Source of the DNA: Streptomyces albiflavescens
GTDB taxonomy: Bacteria; Actinomycetota; Actinomycetes; Streptomycetales; Streptomycetaceae
Reading direction: 5' to 3'
NCBI RefSeq assembly: GCF_014645835.1
Contig: NZ_BMMM01000023.1
Location: 64,490-128,489 of the forward strand
Length of the DNA: 64,000 nucleotides
This document shows, piece by piece, positions 1 through 7,998 of the stretch (within the stretch, counting starts at the first letter, position 1; each line of letters starts with the position of its first letter). The notes beneath the pieces were generated by a model that was not told the DNA's origin, did not search any database, and was given only the letters and a program-made list of their open reading frames with translations. The position numbers were made by a program, and so were the translations under genes.

Positions 1-74
1 ATGGCGCTTATATATTCGTTCACCAAATCATGGTGTGGAATTTTCCGGCCGCTCACCGGGTCCCGAGGAGTGGA

Positions 75-1256
75 TCATGGCGGCCCGGAGCCGTTCAGCC
101 AGAAGGCTCCATAGACCGCCGAGGCCACCGCCGCACCGCCGAGAACCAGCGCTGACCTGGACGTACGCAGCCGGGCCAGGGCCAGTGCGAGGGGCAGGAG
201 AAGGGGGAAGGCGGGCAGCAGGAGGCGCGGTTTCGAGCCGAAGTAGCTCGACGCGCACAGGGCGAGCGCGGTGACGACCCCCGTGTACACGAGGAGTGAC
301 AGTGGCTGCCCCTGGCGCACGCACGTCACGTACAGCCAGACGATCAGCGCGACCCCGAGGATCAGCCCGACGCCGGCCAGGGCGGACGGAAATGACGTGA
401 ACTTTTCGCCGATGAAGCGGGCGAAGGCGTATCCGCCGTCGAAGCCGTTGCGCCAGCCCGCCTGGACGTCGAGATAGCCGAGCGGGCCCTTGCCCGTGCG
501 GTGGCCGACCCACAGCACATAGCCGACGGCGCCGAGGGGCGCGAGGAGCATGCCGAGGGCGCGCGGCCACACTGATGCGCCCCCCGGCCGCGCCGCGCTC
601 CCATCCCGTACGCGCTCTCCCGCGAACGACGTAATCGCCGCCGCCCACAGGGCCGCGACCACCGCGACTCCCACCGGGCGGGTCAGCCCGGCGAGCGAGG
701 CGAGCAGGCCGGCCGTCAGCCAGCGGTCGGTCAGCACCGCGTAGAGCGACCAGGCGGCGAGCGCCGTGAAGAGGGACTCGCTGTACGCCATCGACTGCAC
801 GATGCCGACGGGCAGCACCGCCCACACGAGCACGGCGCAGACGCCGGCACGGGGCCCGTGGACATGGTCCGCGACCGCGAAGATTCCCCAGGCCGCGGCG
901 AGCGAGGCCAGCATGCTGACCAGCAGACCCGCGTCCGCGTACGACAGGGGTGTGATCGCCGGGACGAGCCGCTCGAGCCACGGCAGCAGCGGGAAGAACG
1001 CGAGGTTCGAGTGCACGTCGCCGTTCGGGAGGCGGACCTCGTAGCCATAGCCGAGCTCGGCGACCCGGGTGTACCAGAGCGCGTCCCAGCGCGCCGTCAG
1101 CAGCGTGTGGGCGCTCTTACCGTTCGTCGCGCTCCACAGGGCGAGGGTGATGAGGCCCAGGGCGCGGACGCCGACGTACCCCAGGAGGGCGGGCGCGGCC
1201 CGGCGCAGGGCGCCCGTGCGGGGCGGTGTCGCGACAGGCGTCTCAAGATCGGTCAC
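75..1256 (-). CDS. PIG-V-like integral membrane mannosyltransferase
   Basis: Predicted GT-C glycosyltransferase of about 393 aa using a polyprenyl-phosphate sugar donor at the membrane. It has roughly ten hydrophobic segments, an early RWDALWYTRVAELGY motif typical of PIG-V/mannosyltransferase proteins (WD..WY and GY), and NLAFFPLLPWLER shortly after. I chose the GTG at 1256 because upstream sequence in frame is Arg/Pro-rich and unlike a membrane protein; no strong RBS decides it, so the start is uncertain. It is divergent from the exporter at 1518. The acceptor is unknown; protein or lipid mannosylation are both possible. Confidence 0.75.
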   Translation of the reverse strand: MTDLETPVATPPRTGALRRAAPALLGYVGVRALGLITLALWSATNGKSAHTLLTARWDALWYTRVAELGYGYEVRLPNGDVHSNLAFFPLLPWLERLVPAITPLSYADAGLLVSMLASLAAAWGIFAVADHVHGPRAGVCAVLVWAVLPVGIVQSMAYSESLFTALAAWSLYAVLTDRWLTAGLLASLAGLTRPVGVAVVAALWAAAITSFAGERVRDGSAARPGGASVWPRALGMLLAPLGAVGYVLWVGHRTGKGPLGYLDVQAGWRNGFDGGYAFARFIGEKFTSFPSALAGVGLILGVALIVWLYVTCVRQGQPLSLLVYTGVVTALALCASSYFGSKPRLLLPAFPLLLPLALALARLRTSRSALVLGGAAVASAVYGAFWLNGSGPP

Positions 1257-1517
1257 GGGCTCGATTATCGGTGGCACCCGGAACCGGCCGGCCCCGCGGG
1301 GCGTGGTGCACCAAGGGGAGCGTGGCGCACGCCACACGCTCGGCGGGAAGAACGTGAGAGGTCCGCCACGCGTCATTGGCGGGATCTCGCGTACGCTGAC
1401 GGCTCACTCGCCTTTGTTGCGTGGGCCCGGGAAATCCGCTCATCCCCGGCCGCAGCCCCAGGGAGTCCCCACCCTGTGGTTCCGCCGAACGCGAGGGAAC
1501 ATCTGGGAGGTACGTAC

Positions 1518-3122
1518 ATGTCCGGGACGACCACGGCCGCTGCGCGATGCCGTCGGGAGGCCGGGGCCGGTGCCAACCGCTGGGTCGTCCTCGTCGTCCT
1601 CTGCGTCAGCCTCCTGCTGGTCGCCCTTGACGCCACCGTGCTGCATGTCGCGGTGCCCGCCGTCACGGAGGACCTCAAGCCCGGCGCGATAGAACTGCTC
1701 TGGATCGTCGACGTCTATCCGCTCGTCTGCGCGTCGCTCCTCATTCTCTTCGGCACGCTGGGTGACCGCGTCGGTCGCAGACGTGTCCTCCTCCTCGGGT
1801 ACGGGCTCTTCGGTGTCGCCTCCGGGATCGCGGCCCTCGCCGACAACGCCCAGGTCCTCATAGGCGCGCGCGCCCTGCTCGGCGTCGGCGGCGCGATGAT
1901 CATGCCCGCGACGCTGTCGATCCTGCGCCAGGTCTTTCCCGACCGCCGGGAGCGGGCGCTCGCGATCGGTATCTGGAGCGCGGTTGCCGCGGTGGGCGCG
2001 GCGGTGGGGCCGCTGCTGGGCGGCTTCCTCCTGGAGCACTTCTGGTGGGGTTCGGTCTTCCTCGTCAACATCCCGCTGATGCTGGTCAGCCTGCCGATCG
2101 GACGGCTGCTGCTGCCCGAGTCGAGGGGCGACCGGAACGGTCCGTGGGATGTGGTCGGGGCTTTGATGGCCGCCGCCGGGCTCTTCGGGATCGTCCTCGG
2201 AGTGAAGCGGCTCGGGGGTGGTGAGGCGCCGTTCAGTCCGTTCACGCTGGTGCCGCTGCTCGTGGGCGGTGCGCTGATGGCCGGGTTCGTACGGCGGCAG
2301 CGGCGGCGTGCGCAGCCGCTGGTCGATCTGCGGATGTTCTCGCGGCCCGCGTTCAGTACGTCGGTGGGATGCATCGTGCTCGCCATGCTCGCCCTGGTCG
2401 GGCTCGAGCTGATCGCCGCGCAGTACCTGCAGCTCGTGCTCGGGCTGTCGCCGCTGGAGACCGGGCTGCGGCTGCTGCCCCTCACCGTCGCGGCGATGGC
2501 CTCGGGGCTCGCCGGCGCGAAGATGCTGCGGCGGTTCGGGCCGCGGGCGATGGTCTGCTTCGGTTTCTGTCTCACCGCGGCCGCGGTGGTGACGCTCACG
2601 GCGATGGGCGGGGACGACAACACGGGGCTGCTGCTCTTCGGGTTCGTGCTGCTGGGGTTCGGGCTGGAGACGACGCTCTTCGGGGCGTACGAGTCGATGC
2701 TCAGCGAGGCGCCGCCGGAGCAGGCGGGTGGGGCCGCCGCGATAGGTGAGACCTCGTACCAGTTGGGCGCCGGTATCGGCATCGCGCTCCTGGGGAGCGT
2801 GATGAACGCGGCGTACGCGCCCGGGCTGTCGTCGGTTCCCGGGGTTCCGGCGGCCGATTCGCGTGCCGCGGGGCACTCGCTCGGGGAGGCGTACGAGGTT
2901 GCCGGGCGGCTCGGGGGGTCTCCCGGGGCGGCCCTGAGGCATGCAGCTCGGGACTCCTTTGTGCACGGGCTGCATGTGACCCTGCTGGTCAGCGCGGGGT
3001 TGTTGATGCTGGGGGCTGTGATGGCGCTTCGGTTGCCGCGGGTCATGGAGTGCGGGGCGCCTGCGGCGGGTTCCGCGATTCCTGCGCCTCGGGAAGCCGC
3101 CGAGTCCCGCGTCTCCGCGTAG
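1518..3122 (+). CDS. MFS transporter, DHA2 (14-TMS) drug/proton antiporter
   Basis: Inner-membrane drug/H+ antiporter of the QacA/EmrB type, 534 aa. Visible motifs are DHA2 helix 1 (VALDATVLHVAVP), motif A (GDRVGRRRVLLLG) after helix 2, and motif C (GPLLGGFL) near residue 165; about 14 hydrophobic helices follow. The ATG at 1518 is preceded by a good RBS (CTGGGAGG, 1503-1510); the reading frame is open further upstream but that part is not membrane-like. No adjacent regulator gene is present, so the substrate cannot be inferred from context. Confidence 0.85.
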   Translation: MSGTTTAAARCRREAGAGANRWVVLVVLCVSLLLVALDATVLHVAVPAVTEDLKPGAIELLWIVDVYPLVCASLLILFGTLGDRVGRRRVLLLGYGLFGVASGIAALADNAQVLIGARALLGVGGAMIMPATLSILRQVFPDRRERALAIGIWSAVAAVGAAVGPLLGGFLLEHFWWGSVFLVNIPLMLVSLPIGRLLLPESRGDRNGPWDVVGALMAAAGLFGIVLGVKRLGGGEAPFSPFTLVPLLVGGALMAGFVRRQRRRAQPLVDLRMFSRPAFSTSVGCIVLAMLALVGLELIAAQYLQLVLGLSPLETGLRLLPLTVAAMASGLAGAKMLRRFGPRAMVCFGFCLTAAAVVTLTAMGGDDNTGLLLFGFVLLGFGLETTLFGAYESMLSEAPPEQAGGAAAIGETSYQLGAGIGIALLGSVMNAAYAPGLSSVPGVPAADSRAAGHSLGEAYEVAGRLGGSPGAALRHAARDSFVHGLHVTLLVSAGLLMLGAVMALRLPRVMECGAPAAGSAIPAPREAAESRVSA

Positions 3123-3284
3123 TTCTCCCGTCCGCCTGGTTCTCCCGCACGCGCATCGCCCGTTCGCTCAGTCGCTGTGTCGAGAAGTGCCGGTCTCCCA
3201 GGGGAGCCGTGCGTCGGTGGCGGCTGCCGGCCCGTGGGATCTGGACTTGCGGGACACTGCGTCGTAACGTCGGGTCTCAACCGT

Positions 3285-3301
3285 AACTAGCGGTGCTAGT
3301 T
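3285..3301. promoter_or_regulatory. 17-bp palindrome, likely operator of the acyl-CoA dehydrogenase gene
   Basis: AACTAGC-GGT-GCTAGTT is a perfect 7+7 bp inverted repeat with a 3-bp centre, 24 bp upstream of the ATG at 3325. The size and position fit a TetR or similar dimeric repressor site. The regulator is not encoded next door. Confidence 0.55.
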
Positions 3302-3324
3302 TTAGTGTGCCGGAGGCTTGTGCC

Positions 3325-4515
3325 ATGTCCGCGTCCCCCAAGCTGCCCCCCTTCGACCCCGCCGACCCCCTCGGTATCGATGACCTCCTCGAGCCGGAGG
3401 ACCTCGCGATCCGGGACACCGTACGGACCTGGGCGGCGGACCGGGTGCTGCCCCACATCGCCGAGTGGTACGAGAAAGGGGAGCTGCCCGGAATCCGGGA
3501 ACTGGCCCGGGAGCTGGGTGGGATCGGGGCGCTCGGGATGTCGCTCCAGGGGTATGGCTGCGCGGGGGCCAGCGCCGTCCAGTACGGGCTTGCCTGTCTG
3601 GAGCTCGAGGCCGCCGATTCCGGGATTCGGTCGCTCGTGTCCGTGCAGGGTTCCCTCGCCATGTACGCGATTCATCGGTTCGGAAGTGAAGAACAGAAGC
3701 AGCGGTGGCTGCCGGACATGGCCTCCGGTGACGTCATCGGCTGCTTCGGGCTCACCGAGCCCGACTACGGGTCCGACCCCGGCTCCATGCGGACGCACGC
3801 CAAGCGCGACGGCGGGGACTGGGTCCTCAACGGTCGGAAGATGTGGATCACCAACGGCTCCGTCGCCGGGGTCGCCGTCGTGTGGGCGCAGACCGACGAC
3901 GGGATCCGCGGGTTCGTCGTGCCCACGGATGTGCCCGGATTCTCCGCACCCGAGATCAAGCACAAGTGGTCGCTGAGGGCCAGCGTCACCAGCGAGCTGA
4001 TCCTCGACGACGTCCGGCTGCCCGCTGACGCCGTGCTGCCGGACGTGACCGGGCTGAAGGGGCCGCTCAGCTGCCTCTCGCACGCGCGGTACGGGATCGT
4101 GTGGGGCTCGATGGGCGCCGCGCGGGCCAGCTTCGAGGCCGCCGTGGACTATGCGAAGACGCGCGAGCAGTTCGGGCGACCCATCGGCGGCTTCCAGCTC
4201 ACCCAGGCCAAGCTCGCCGACATGGCGGTCGAGCTGCACAAGGGAATTCTGCTCGCCCATCACCTGGGGCGGCGCATGGACGCGGGACGGCTCCGTCCCG
4301 AACAGGTCAGCTTCGGCAAGCTCAACAACGTACGAGAGGCCATCGAGATCTGCCGTACCGCGCGGACGATTCTCGGTGCCAACGGCATCTCGCTCGAATA
4401 CCCCGTGATGCGGCACGCCACGAACCTCGAGTCGGTGCTCACCTACGAAGGCACCGTGGAAATGCATCAACTCGTGCTGGGCAAGGCGCTCACCGGACTC
4501 GATGCCTTCCGGTAA
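3325..4515 (+). CDS. gcdH: glutaryl-CoA dehydrogenase-type acyl-CoA dehydrogenase
   Basis: FAD enzyme of 396 aa that likely oxidises and decarboxylates glutaryl-CoA to crotonyl-CoA in lysine/tryptophan breakdown. The sequence tracks glutaryl-CoA dehydrogenases closely: SVQGSLAMYAI, CFGLTEPDYGSDP (FAD/substrate loop), WSLRAS, YAKTREQFGRPIGGFQL, and TYEGT carrying the catalytic glutamate near the C-terminus. I chose the ATG at 3325 over the GTG at 3307 because GGAGG lies at 3312-3316, 8 bp before it. A palindromic operator sits just upstream and a hairpin follows the stop. Another short-chain acyl-CoA substrate remains possible. Confidence 0.8.
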   Translation: MSASPKLPPFDPADPLGIDDLLEPEDLAIRDTVRTWAADRVLPHIAEWYEKGELPGIRELARELGGIGALGMSLQGYGCAGASAVQYGLACLELEAADSGIRSLVSVQGSLAMYAIHRFGSEEQKQRWLPDMASGDVIGCFGLTEPDYGSDPGSMRTHAKRDGGDWVLNGRKMWITNGSVAGVAVVWAQTDDGIRGFVVPTDVPGFSAPEIKHKWSLRASVTSELILDDVRLPADAVLPDVTGLKGPLSCLSHARYGIVWGSMGAARASFEAAVDYAKTREQFGRPIGGFQLTQAKLADMAVELHKGILLAHHLGRRMDAGRLRPEQVSFGKLNNVREAIEICRTARTILGANGISLEYPVMRHATNLESVLTYEGTVEMHQLVLGKALTGLDAFR

Positions 4516-4537
4516 GGGCCGGTGGGGACCCCGAGTG

Positions 4538-4562
4538 GGCAGGGCCGGTGAGCGGCCCTGCC
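4538..4562. terminator. hairpin between convergent genes
   Basis: GGCAGGGCC and GGCCCTGCC form a perfect 9-bp stem with a 7-nt loop, ending directly at the stop of the SepF-like gene. It probably serves both convergent transcripts. Confidence 0.7.
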
Positions 4563-5000
4563 TCAGCTCTGGTTGAAGAAACCGTCCGTCTGACGGCCCG
4601 CGGCCTCGCCGCTGACGATCTCCGTGTTGGCAGGAGTCAGCAGGAAGACACGGGTGGCGACCCGCTCGATGGTGCCGCGCAGACCGAAGGTCAGGCCGGC
4701 CGCGAAGTCCACCACGCGCTTGGCGTCGGCGGGCTCCATGGACGTGAGGTTGATGATGACCGGGACACCGTCCCGGAAGAGCTCGCCGATGCCGCGCGCG
4801 TCCCGGAAGCTGTCCGGGGTGACCGTGCCGATCCGGCGGCCCTTTTCCTCCGCCGTCTCGGACGCGACCTTCACCCGCGGGTCGGTGACCCAGGCATCGC
4901 CGGATTCCTGACCCTCGGCGTAGTCGTCGTCGTAGTAACGCTCGTCATCGTTGTCGTCGACGAGGCCAAGCCAGGCACTCGCCTTGCGCACCGATCCCAT
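4563..5000 (-). CDS. SepF-like cell division protein
   Basis: Small cytoplasmic protein (145 aa) of the SepF family, which links FtsZ filaments to the membrane. The N-terminus (MGSVRKASAWLGLV) can form a membrane-binding amphipathic helix, an Asp/Glu/Tyr-rich linker follows, and residues about 58-132 are the SepF/DUF552 core (IGTVTPDSFRDA, VPVIINLTSMEPADAKRVVDF, RVFLLTP). The RBS GAGGAG precedes the ATG at 5000. Streptomyces carries the division-cluster sepF plus paralogs; with no ftsZ here this is a paralog, probably the one called sflA (symbol from memory, hence not assigned). Confidence 0.85.
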   Translation of the reverse strand: MGSVRKASAWLGLVDDNDDERYYDDDYAEGQESGDAWVTDPRVKVASETAEEKGRRIGTVTPDSFRDARGIGELFRDGVPVIINLTSMEPADAKRVVDFAAGLTFGLRGTIERVATRVFLLTPANTEIVSGEAAGRQTDGFFNQS

Positions 5001-5250
5001 GGACGCCTCCTCTCACAGCGGTCCTTATTGCTTTCCGCATCCCCATGGTCGTCCATGATGCGGATGTCGCGCCAAGTGGATAGACGCCGCGCGGGGGTTT
5101 CGTGACGGTACTGGTGCACAGCGAATCCGTCGAGAGCCCGCGTGTCCCAAGGGTCGTGCTGTGTACGGCTGCTGACTGAGAGTGAAATATGATTTCTCAC
5201 GGCGTTCGGGTGACGGTCGGTGCGTACGGGTGAACGGAGGGGTCGATACG

Positions 5251-5331
5251 ATGCCGCAGCTCAACGTCGTACGTGTCACGGGGGAGTGTCGTGTTCGGAA
5301 TCGTGAGGCCCTGCAGCCACCGCCTCGGTGA
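5251..5331 (+). CDS. possible 26-aa upstream ORF overlapping the DUF5685 start
   Basis: An ATG at 5251 has GGAGG ten bases upstream (5236-5240) and opens a 26-codon frame that runs past the GTG start at 5291 in a different frame. It may be a leader affecting translation of the next gene, or chance. The peptide matches nothing I recognise. Confidence 0.2.
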   Translation: MPQLNVVRVTGECRVRNREALQPPPR

Positions 5332-6526
5332 AGGACTCAAGACGCAATGGATGGCGCATTTGTGCGGGCTGTGTCTCGCGCTGCGCGGGGACCACGGTCA
5401 ATTCGCCAGGGTCGTCACCAACTACGACGGGCTGCTGATATCGGTTTTGACGGAGGCTCAGGCCGAGCGCACGACGGGATGGCGAAGGACCGCCGGCCCC
5501 TGTCCGCTGCGGGGCATGCGCACCGCGTCGGTCGCGCAGGGCGAGGGCGCCCGGCTCGCCGCCGCCGTCTCGCTGGTGCTCGCCTCGGCGAAGGTGCGTG
5601 ACCATGTCGTCGACGGCGACGGTCTTTTGGCTCGCAAGCCGGTGGCGCTCGCCGCGCGCCGGGTCGCCGCGAGCTGGGGGAAGGCCGGTGCCCGGACCGG
5701 CTCCGACGTCGGCTTCGACACCGCCGTCCTCATCGACGCCGTGGACCGGCAGGTCGGCATCGAGACACTGGCCGGGCTCGGAACGCCGCTGCTGACCGTC
5801 ACCGAGCCGACCGAGACCGCCACCGCCGCGGCCTTCGCGCACACCGCCGTGCTGGCCGGGCGTCCCGGCAACGCCGAGCCGCTCGCCGAGGCCGGACGGC
5901 TCTTCGGACGGCTCGCGCATCTCCTGGATGCCGTGGAGGACAGGGAGACTGACGCCGCGTCGGGGGCATGGAACCCGCTGACGGCCACGGGGACGTCGTC
6001 GGCCGAGGCGCGTCGGCTCGCCGATGACGCCCTGCAGGGGATACGGCTCGCGCTGCGCGAAGTGGTCTGGGGGTCCGGGGTCTCCTCGGGGAAGCACAGC
6101 GCCGACAGCAAGCTGGTGCATGTGCTGCTCGCGCATGAGCTTCGGAGGTCGGTGGACCGGGCGTTCGGGACGTCGGGGTGCGGGCATGCGCCGGAGGGCT
6201 CGCTCGGGCCCGACGCTTCCTTCGGCCCGCCGCCCCAGCACGGTGCGCCCCAGAATCCGTACGTCGGCGGCGGCAACCCCTTCGGCGGCGGGCCCTCCTT
6301 CCAGCCGCCGACGCCCGGCAAGCGCGGCTTCTGGGCCGGATGCGCGGCCGCGATCGGGCTGTGCTGCACCTGCAAGGTGTGCTGCGCCGACGAGTACGAG
6401 GGCCCGTGGTCGCGCAGGAAGCGCGAGGGGTGCCTCAGCAACTGCGACTGTGACTGCAACTGCTGCGAGGCCTGCGAGTGTTGCGAATGCTGTGAGTGCT
6501 GCTCGTGCTGCGACTGCGGATTGTGA
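5291..6526 (+). CDS. DUF5685 family protein with extreme Cys-rich tail
   Basis: Actinobacterial protein of unknown function, about 411 aa. The N-terminus (FGIVRPCSHRL, MAHLCGLCLALRGDHGQ, VVTNYDGLL) is the conserved DUF5685 part, with a CxxC (CGLC) and a further CPLRG Cys. A Pro/Gly-rich linker near residues 300-345 precedes the last 60 or so residues, which contain about 22 cysteines in CC, CxC and ECC runs. GTG at 5291 (RBS GGGAG, 5282-5286) is chosen because conservation begins at FGIVRP. The tail suggests metal or Fe-S binding; that is inference. Confidence 0.7.
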   Translation: MFGIVRPCSHRLGEGLKTQWMAHLCGLCLALRGDHGQFARVVTNYDGLLISVLTEAQAERTTGWRRTAGPCPLRGMRTASVAQGEGARLAAAVSLVLASAKVRDHVVDGDGLLARKPVALAARRVAASWGKAGARTGSDVGFDTAVLIDAVDRQVGIETLAGLGTPLLTVTEPTETATAAAFAHTAVLAGRPGNAEPLAEAGRLFGRLAHLLDAVEDRETDAASGAWNPLTATGTSSAEARRLADDALQGIRLALREVVWGSGVSSGKHSADSKLVHVLLAHELRRSVDRAFGTSGCGHAPEGSLGPDASFGPPPQHGAPQNPYVGGGNPFGGGPSFQPPTPGKRGFWAGCAAAIGLCCTCKVCCADEYEGPWSRRKREGCLSNCDCDCNCCEACECCECCECCSCCDCGL

Positions 6527-6594
6527 GGATCGCGTAGGCGGCCGGGCCTGTGTGGCCGGTCGCGCCCACGCGGCGGCGCCGCATGCTGTCAGAG

Positions 6595-6635
6595 CCCCGC
6601 GCCCCTGACGGGGCGTTTCCGCACAGGGCGCGGGG
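6595..6635. terminator. bidirectional terminator hairpin
   Basis: CCCCGCGCCC (6595-6604) pairs with GGGCGCGGGG (6626-6635). An alternative inner hairpin GCCCC-TGAC-GGGGC lies inside. It sits between the convergent DUF5685 and substrate-binding protein genes. Confidence 0.65.
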
Positions 6636-6650
6636 AAGGCACCGTACGCC

Positions 6651-7604
6651 TCAGTTCTTCAGTTCCGGCGGGGAGATCTGGGACTTCTCGATCGCCGAAC
6701 CCGTCGTGCCCCACTTCTTCAGGATCTTGTCGTAGGTCCCGTCGGCGATGAGCTTGTTCACGGCGGCCTGGAAGGCGGGCGCCAGCTTCGTGCCCTTCTT
6801 GAAGGCGAAGCCGACGTCGAGGCGGTGGAACTCGTTGAGGAACTTGACGCCCTGCTGGTGGGCGACGGCGTAGCGCAGGCCGTTGATCGTGCTCATCACG
6901 ATGTCGCTGCGGCCCTGTTGCAGCGAGGACCAGATCGCGCCCTGCTCGCTGTAGGTCTGCACCTGGTACGCCTTCTTGCCGGAGTCGGAGCAGACCTTCT
7001 TGTTCTCCTCCAGCGTCGCCTCGAAGGTCGTCCCCGCGGCGGTCGCGACGTTCAGGCCGCACAGCTGCTCGAGGTCGGTGACCTTCGTGAGTTTGCTGTC
7101 CGTGCGGGTGGCGAAGCCCTGGCCGTCGTTGATGTACGTGACGAAGTCGATCACCTTGCGGCGCTCGTCGGTCACGCCGAAGTTGCTGGCCCCGACGTCG
7201 TACTTGCCGCTGCCGAGGGCCGGCAGGATCGCCTCGAACGAGGCCTGTTCCGTGGTGAGTTCGATGCCGAGCACCTTGGCGACGGCGTGCGCGAAGTCGA
7301 CGTCCTGGCCGGTCAGGGTCTTGCCGTCGGCCAGGTACGTGGTGCCGGGCGGCGTACCGCCGACGCTGACCGCAAGGGTGAGGCTCCGCACTCCGGAGGG
7401 CAGCAGCCCGGCGGCGGCCTCGTCCTTCCTGACGGCGGAGACGACGTCGGTGGTCGGGATCTTCTCCGCCTTGGCCGCGGCTCGGTCGGTGCCGCCGGCG
7501 GAGTCGTCCGAGCCGGAGCCGCACGCGGTGAGGAGCAGAGTCGTCGAAGTGATCAGGACAAAGGGCGCAAAATATCGATTGCGGGCACGCGTGGGCGTAC
7601 GCAT
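6651..7604 (-). CDS. ABC transporter substrate-binding lipoprotein (amino-acid/organosulfur type)
   Basis: Extracellular solute receptor of 317 aa, polar amino acid family (PBP2 fold). It has a lipoprotein signal with lipobox LLTAC (Cys28), a Ser/Gly linker, and binding-domain motifs such as TGQDVDFAHAVAKVLG, VGASNFGVTDERRKVIDFVTY and ATAAGTTFEATLEENKK. It is divergent from its permease, and its transcript begins with a Cys-terminated leader peptide and a hairpin, which points to a sulfur-containing substrate such as cystine or an S-modified cysteine. It can be read with the permease (7999) and ATPase (10715) as one importer. Confidence 0.85.
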   Translation of the reverse strand: MRTPTRARNRYFAPFVLITSTTLLLTACGSGSDDSAGGTDRAAAKAEKIPTTDVVSAVRKDEAAAGLLPSGVRSLTLAVSVGGTPPGTTYLADGKTLTGQDVDFAHAVAKVLGIELTTEQASFEAILPALGSGKYDVGASNFGVTDERRKVIDFVTYINDGQGFATRTDSKLTKVTDLEQLCGLNVATAAGTTFEATLEENKKVCSDSGKKAYQVQTYSEQGAIWSSLQQGRSDIVMSTINGLRYAVAHQQGVKFLNEFHRLDVGFAFKKGTKLAPAFQAAVNKLIADGTYDKILKKWGTTGSAIEKSQISPPELKN

Positions 7605-7688
7605 GGTGTGCGGTCTCCTGGAAGCAGAAGGCGAGAAAGGGAGCGCGAGGGGAGGGGTGCGCGTGTGAAGGCGAGGGAGAACGCGAAG

Positions 7689-7709
7689 GCGCCCGTCGGA
7701 AGCGGGCGC
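7689..7709 (-). terminator. attenuator-like hairpin between leader peptide and substrate-binding gene
   Basis: GCGCCCG and CGGGCGC form a perfect 7-bp stem with a 7-nt loop. In the minus-strand transcript it falls 13 nt after the leader stop and 85 nt before the ATG at 7604. No U-tract follows, as is common in Streptomyces. Confidence 0.5.
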
Positions 7710-7722
7710 GCAGGGGGTCAGC

Positions 7723-7794
7723 TCAACAGGACGAGGACCACACTCGACCGAAGTCGATGTGGGAGCGCGTGACCAGCCACTGCTGCCGATTCAT
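7723..7794 (-). CDS. Cys-responsive leader peptide (23 aa)
   Basis: Short ORF starting MNRQQWLVTR, containing SHIDFGRV and ending SSSC followed at once by TGA. This matches the pattern of actinobacterial leader peptides placed before sulfur-metabolism genes (Arg-x-His-[VI]-Asp-[LF]-x-Arg, last residue Cys). Ribosome stalling at the final Cys codon when Cys-tRNA is low is the expected sensing step. It lies 118 nt before the substrate-binding gene on the same strand with a hairpin between. Its RBS is weak. The identification rests on pattern recognition and has not been searched. Confidence 0.7.
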   Translation of the reverse strand: MNRQQWLVTRSHIDFGRVWSSSC

Positions 7795-7856
7795 GGGCCC
7801 AAGTGGAACAGGCATCCGTTTCCGCGTCAACTGCGTTGAGACGTAACGCTCACAGT

Positions 7857-7916
7857 ATGGACAGCCTTGACAGTGAGGGGAAACGTCCCCGTACTCTCGG
7901 TGGACGGTCCTGCTGA
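7857..7916 (+). CDS. possible second mini-ORF ending in Cys, upstream of the permease
   Basis: An ATG at 7857 opens a 19-codon frame starting MDSLDSEGK and ending GRSC, with TGA right after the Cys codon. It mirrors the minus-strand leader but lacks the His-Asp-Arg signature and a clear RBS, so it may be chance. Confidence 0.25.
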   Translation: MDSLDSEGKRPRTLGGRSC

Positions 7917-7998
7917 GGGGCTCGGCCGTATGCGCCTCGTGGCGCTCCGTGTGAAGGCATCAGCCGCGTTCGATCCCGACGCATCACGGAGCCTTCGC

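Noticed and set aside
1440..2975. 511-codon minus-strand frame opposite the MFS gene
   Set aside because: The plus strand has helix pattern and MFS motifs; the antisense product is Arg/Pro/Gln-rich noise.
7605..7998. Metabolite-binding riboswitch in the divergent region
   Set aside because: No SAM, cobalamin or other aptamer core was recognisable; the leader ORF and hairpin explain the region better.
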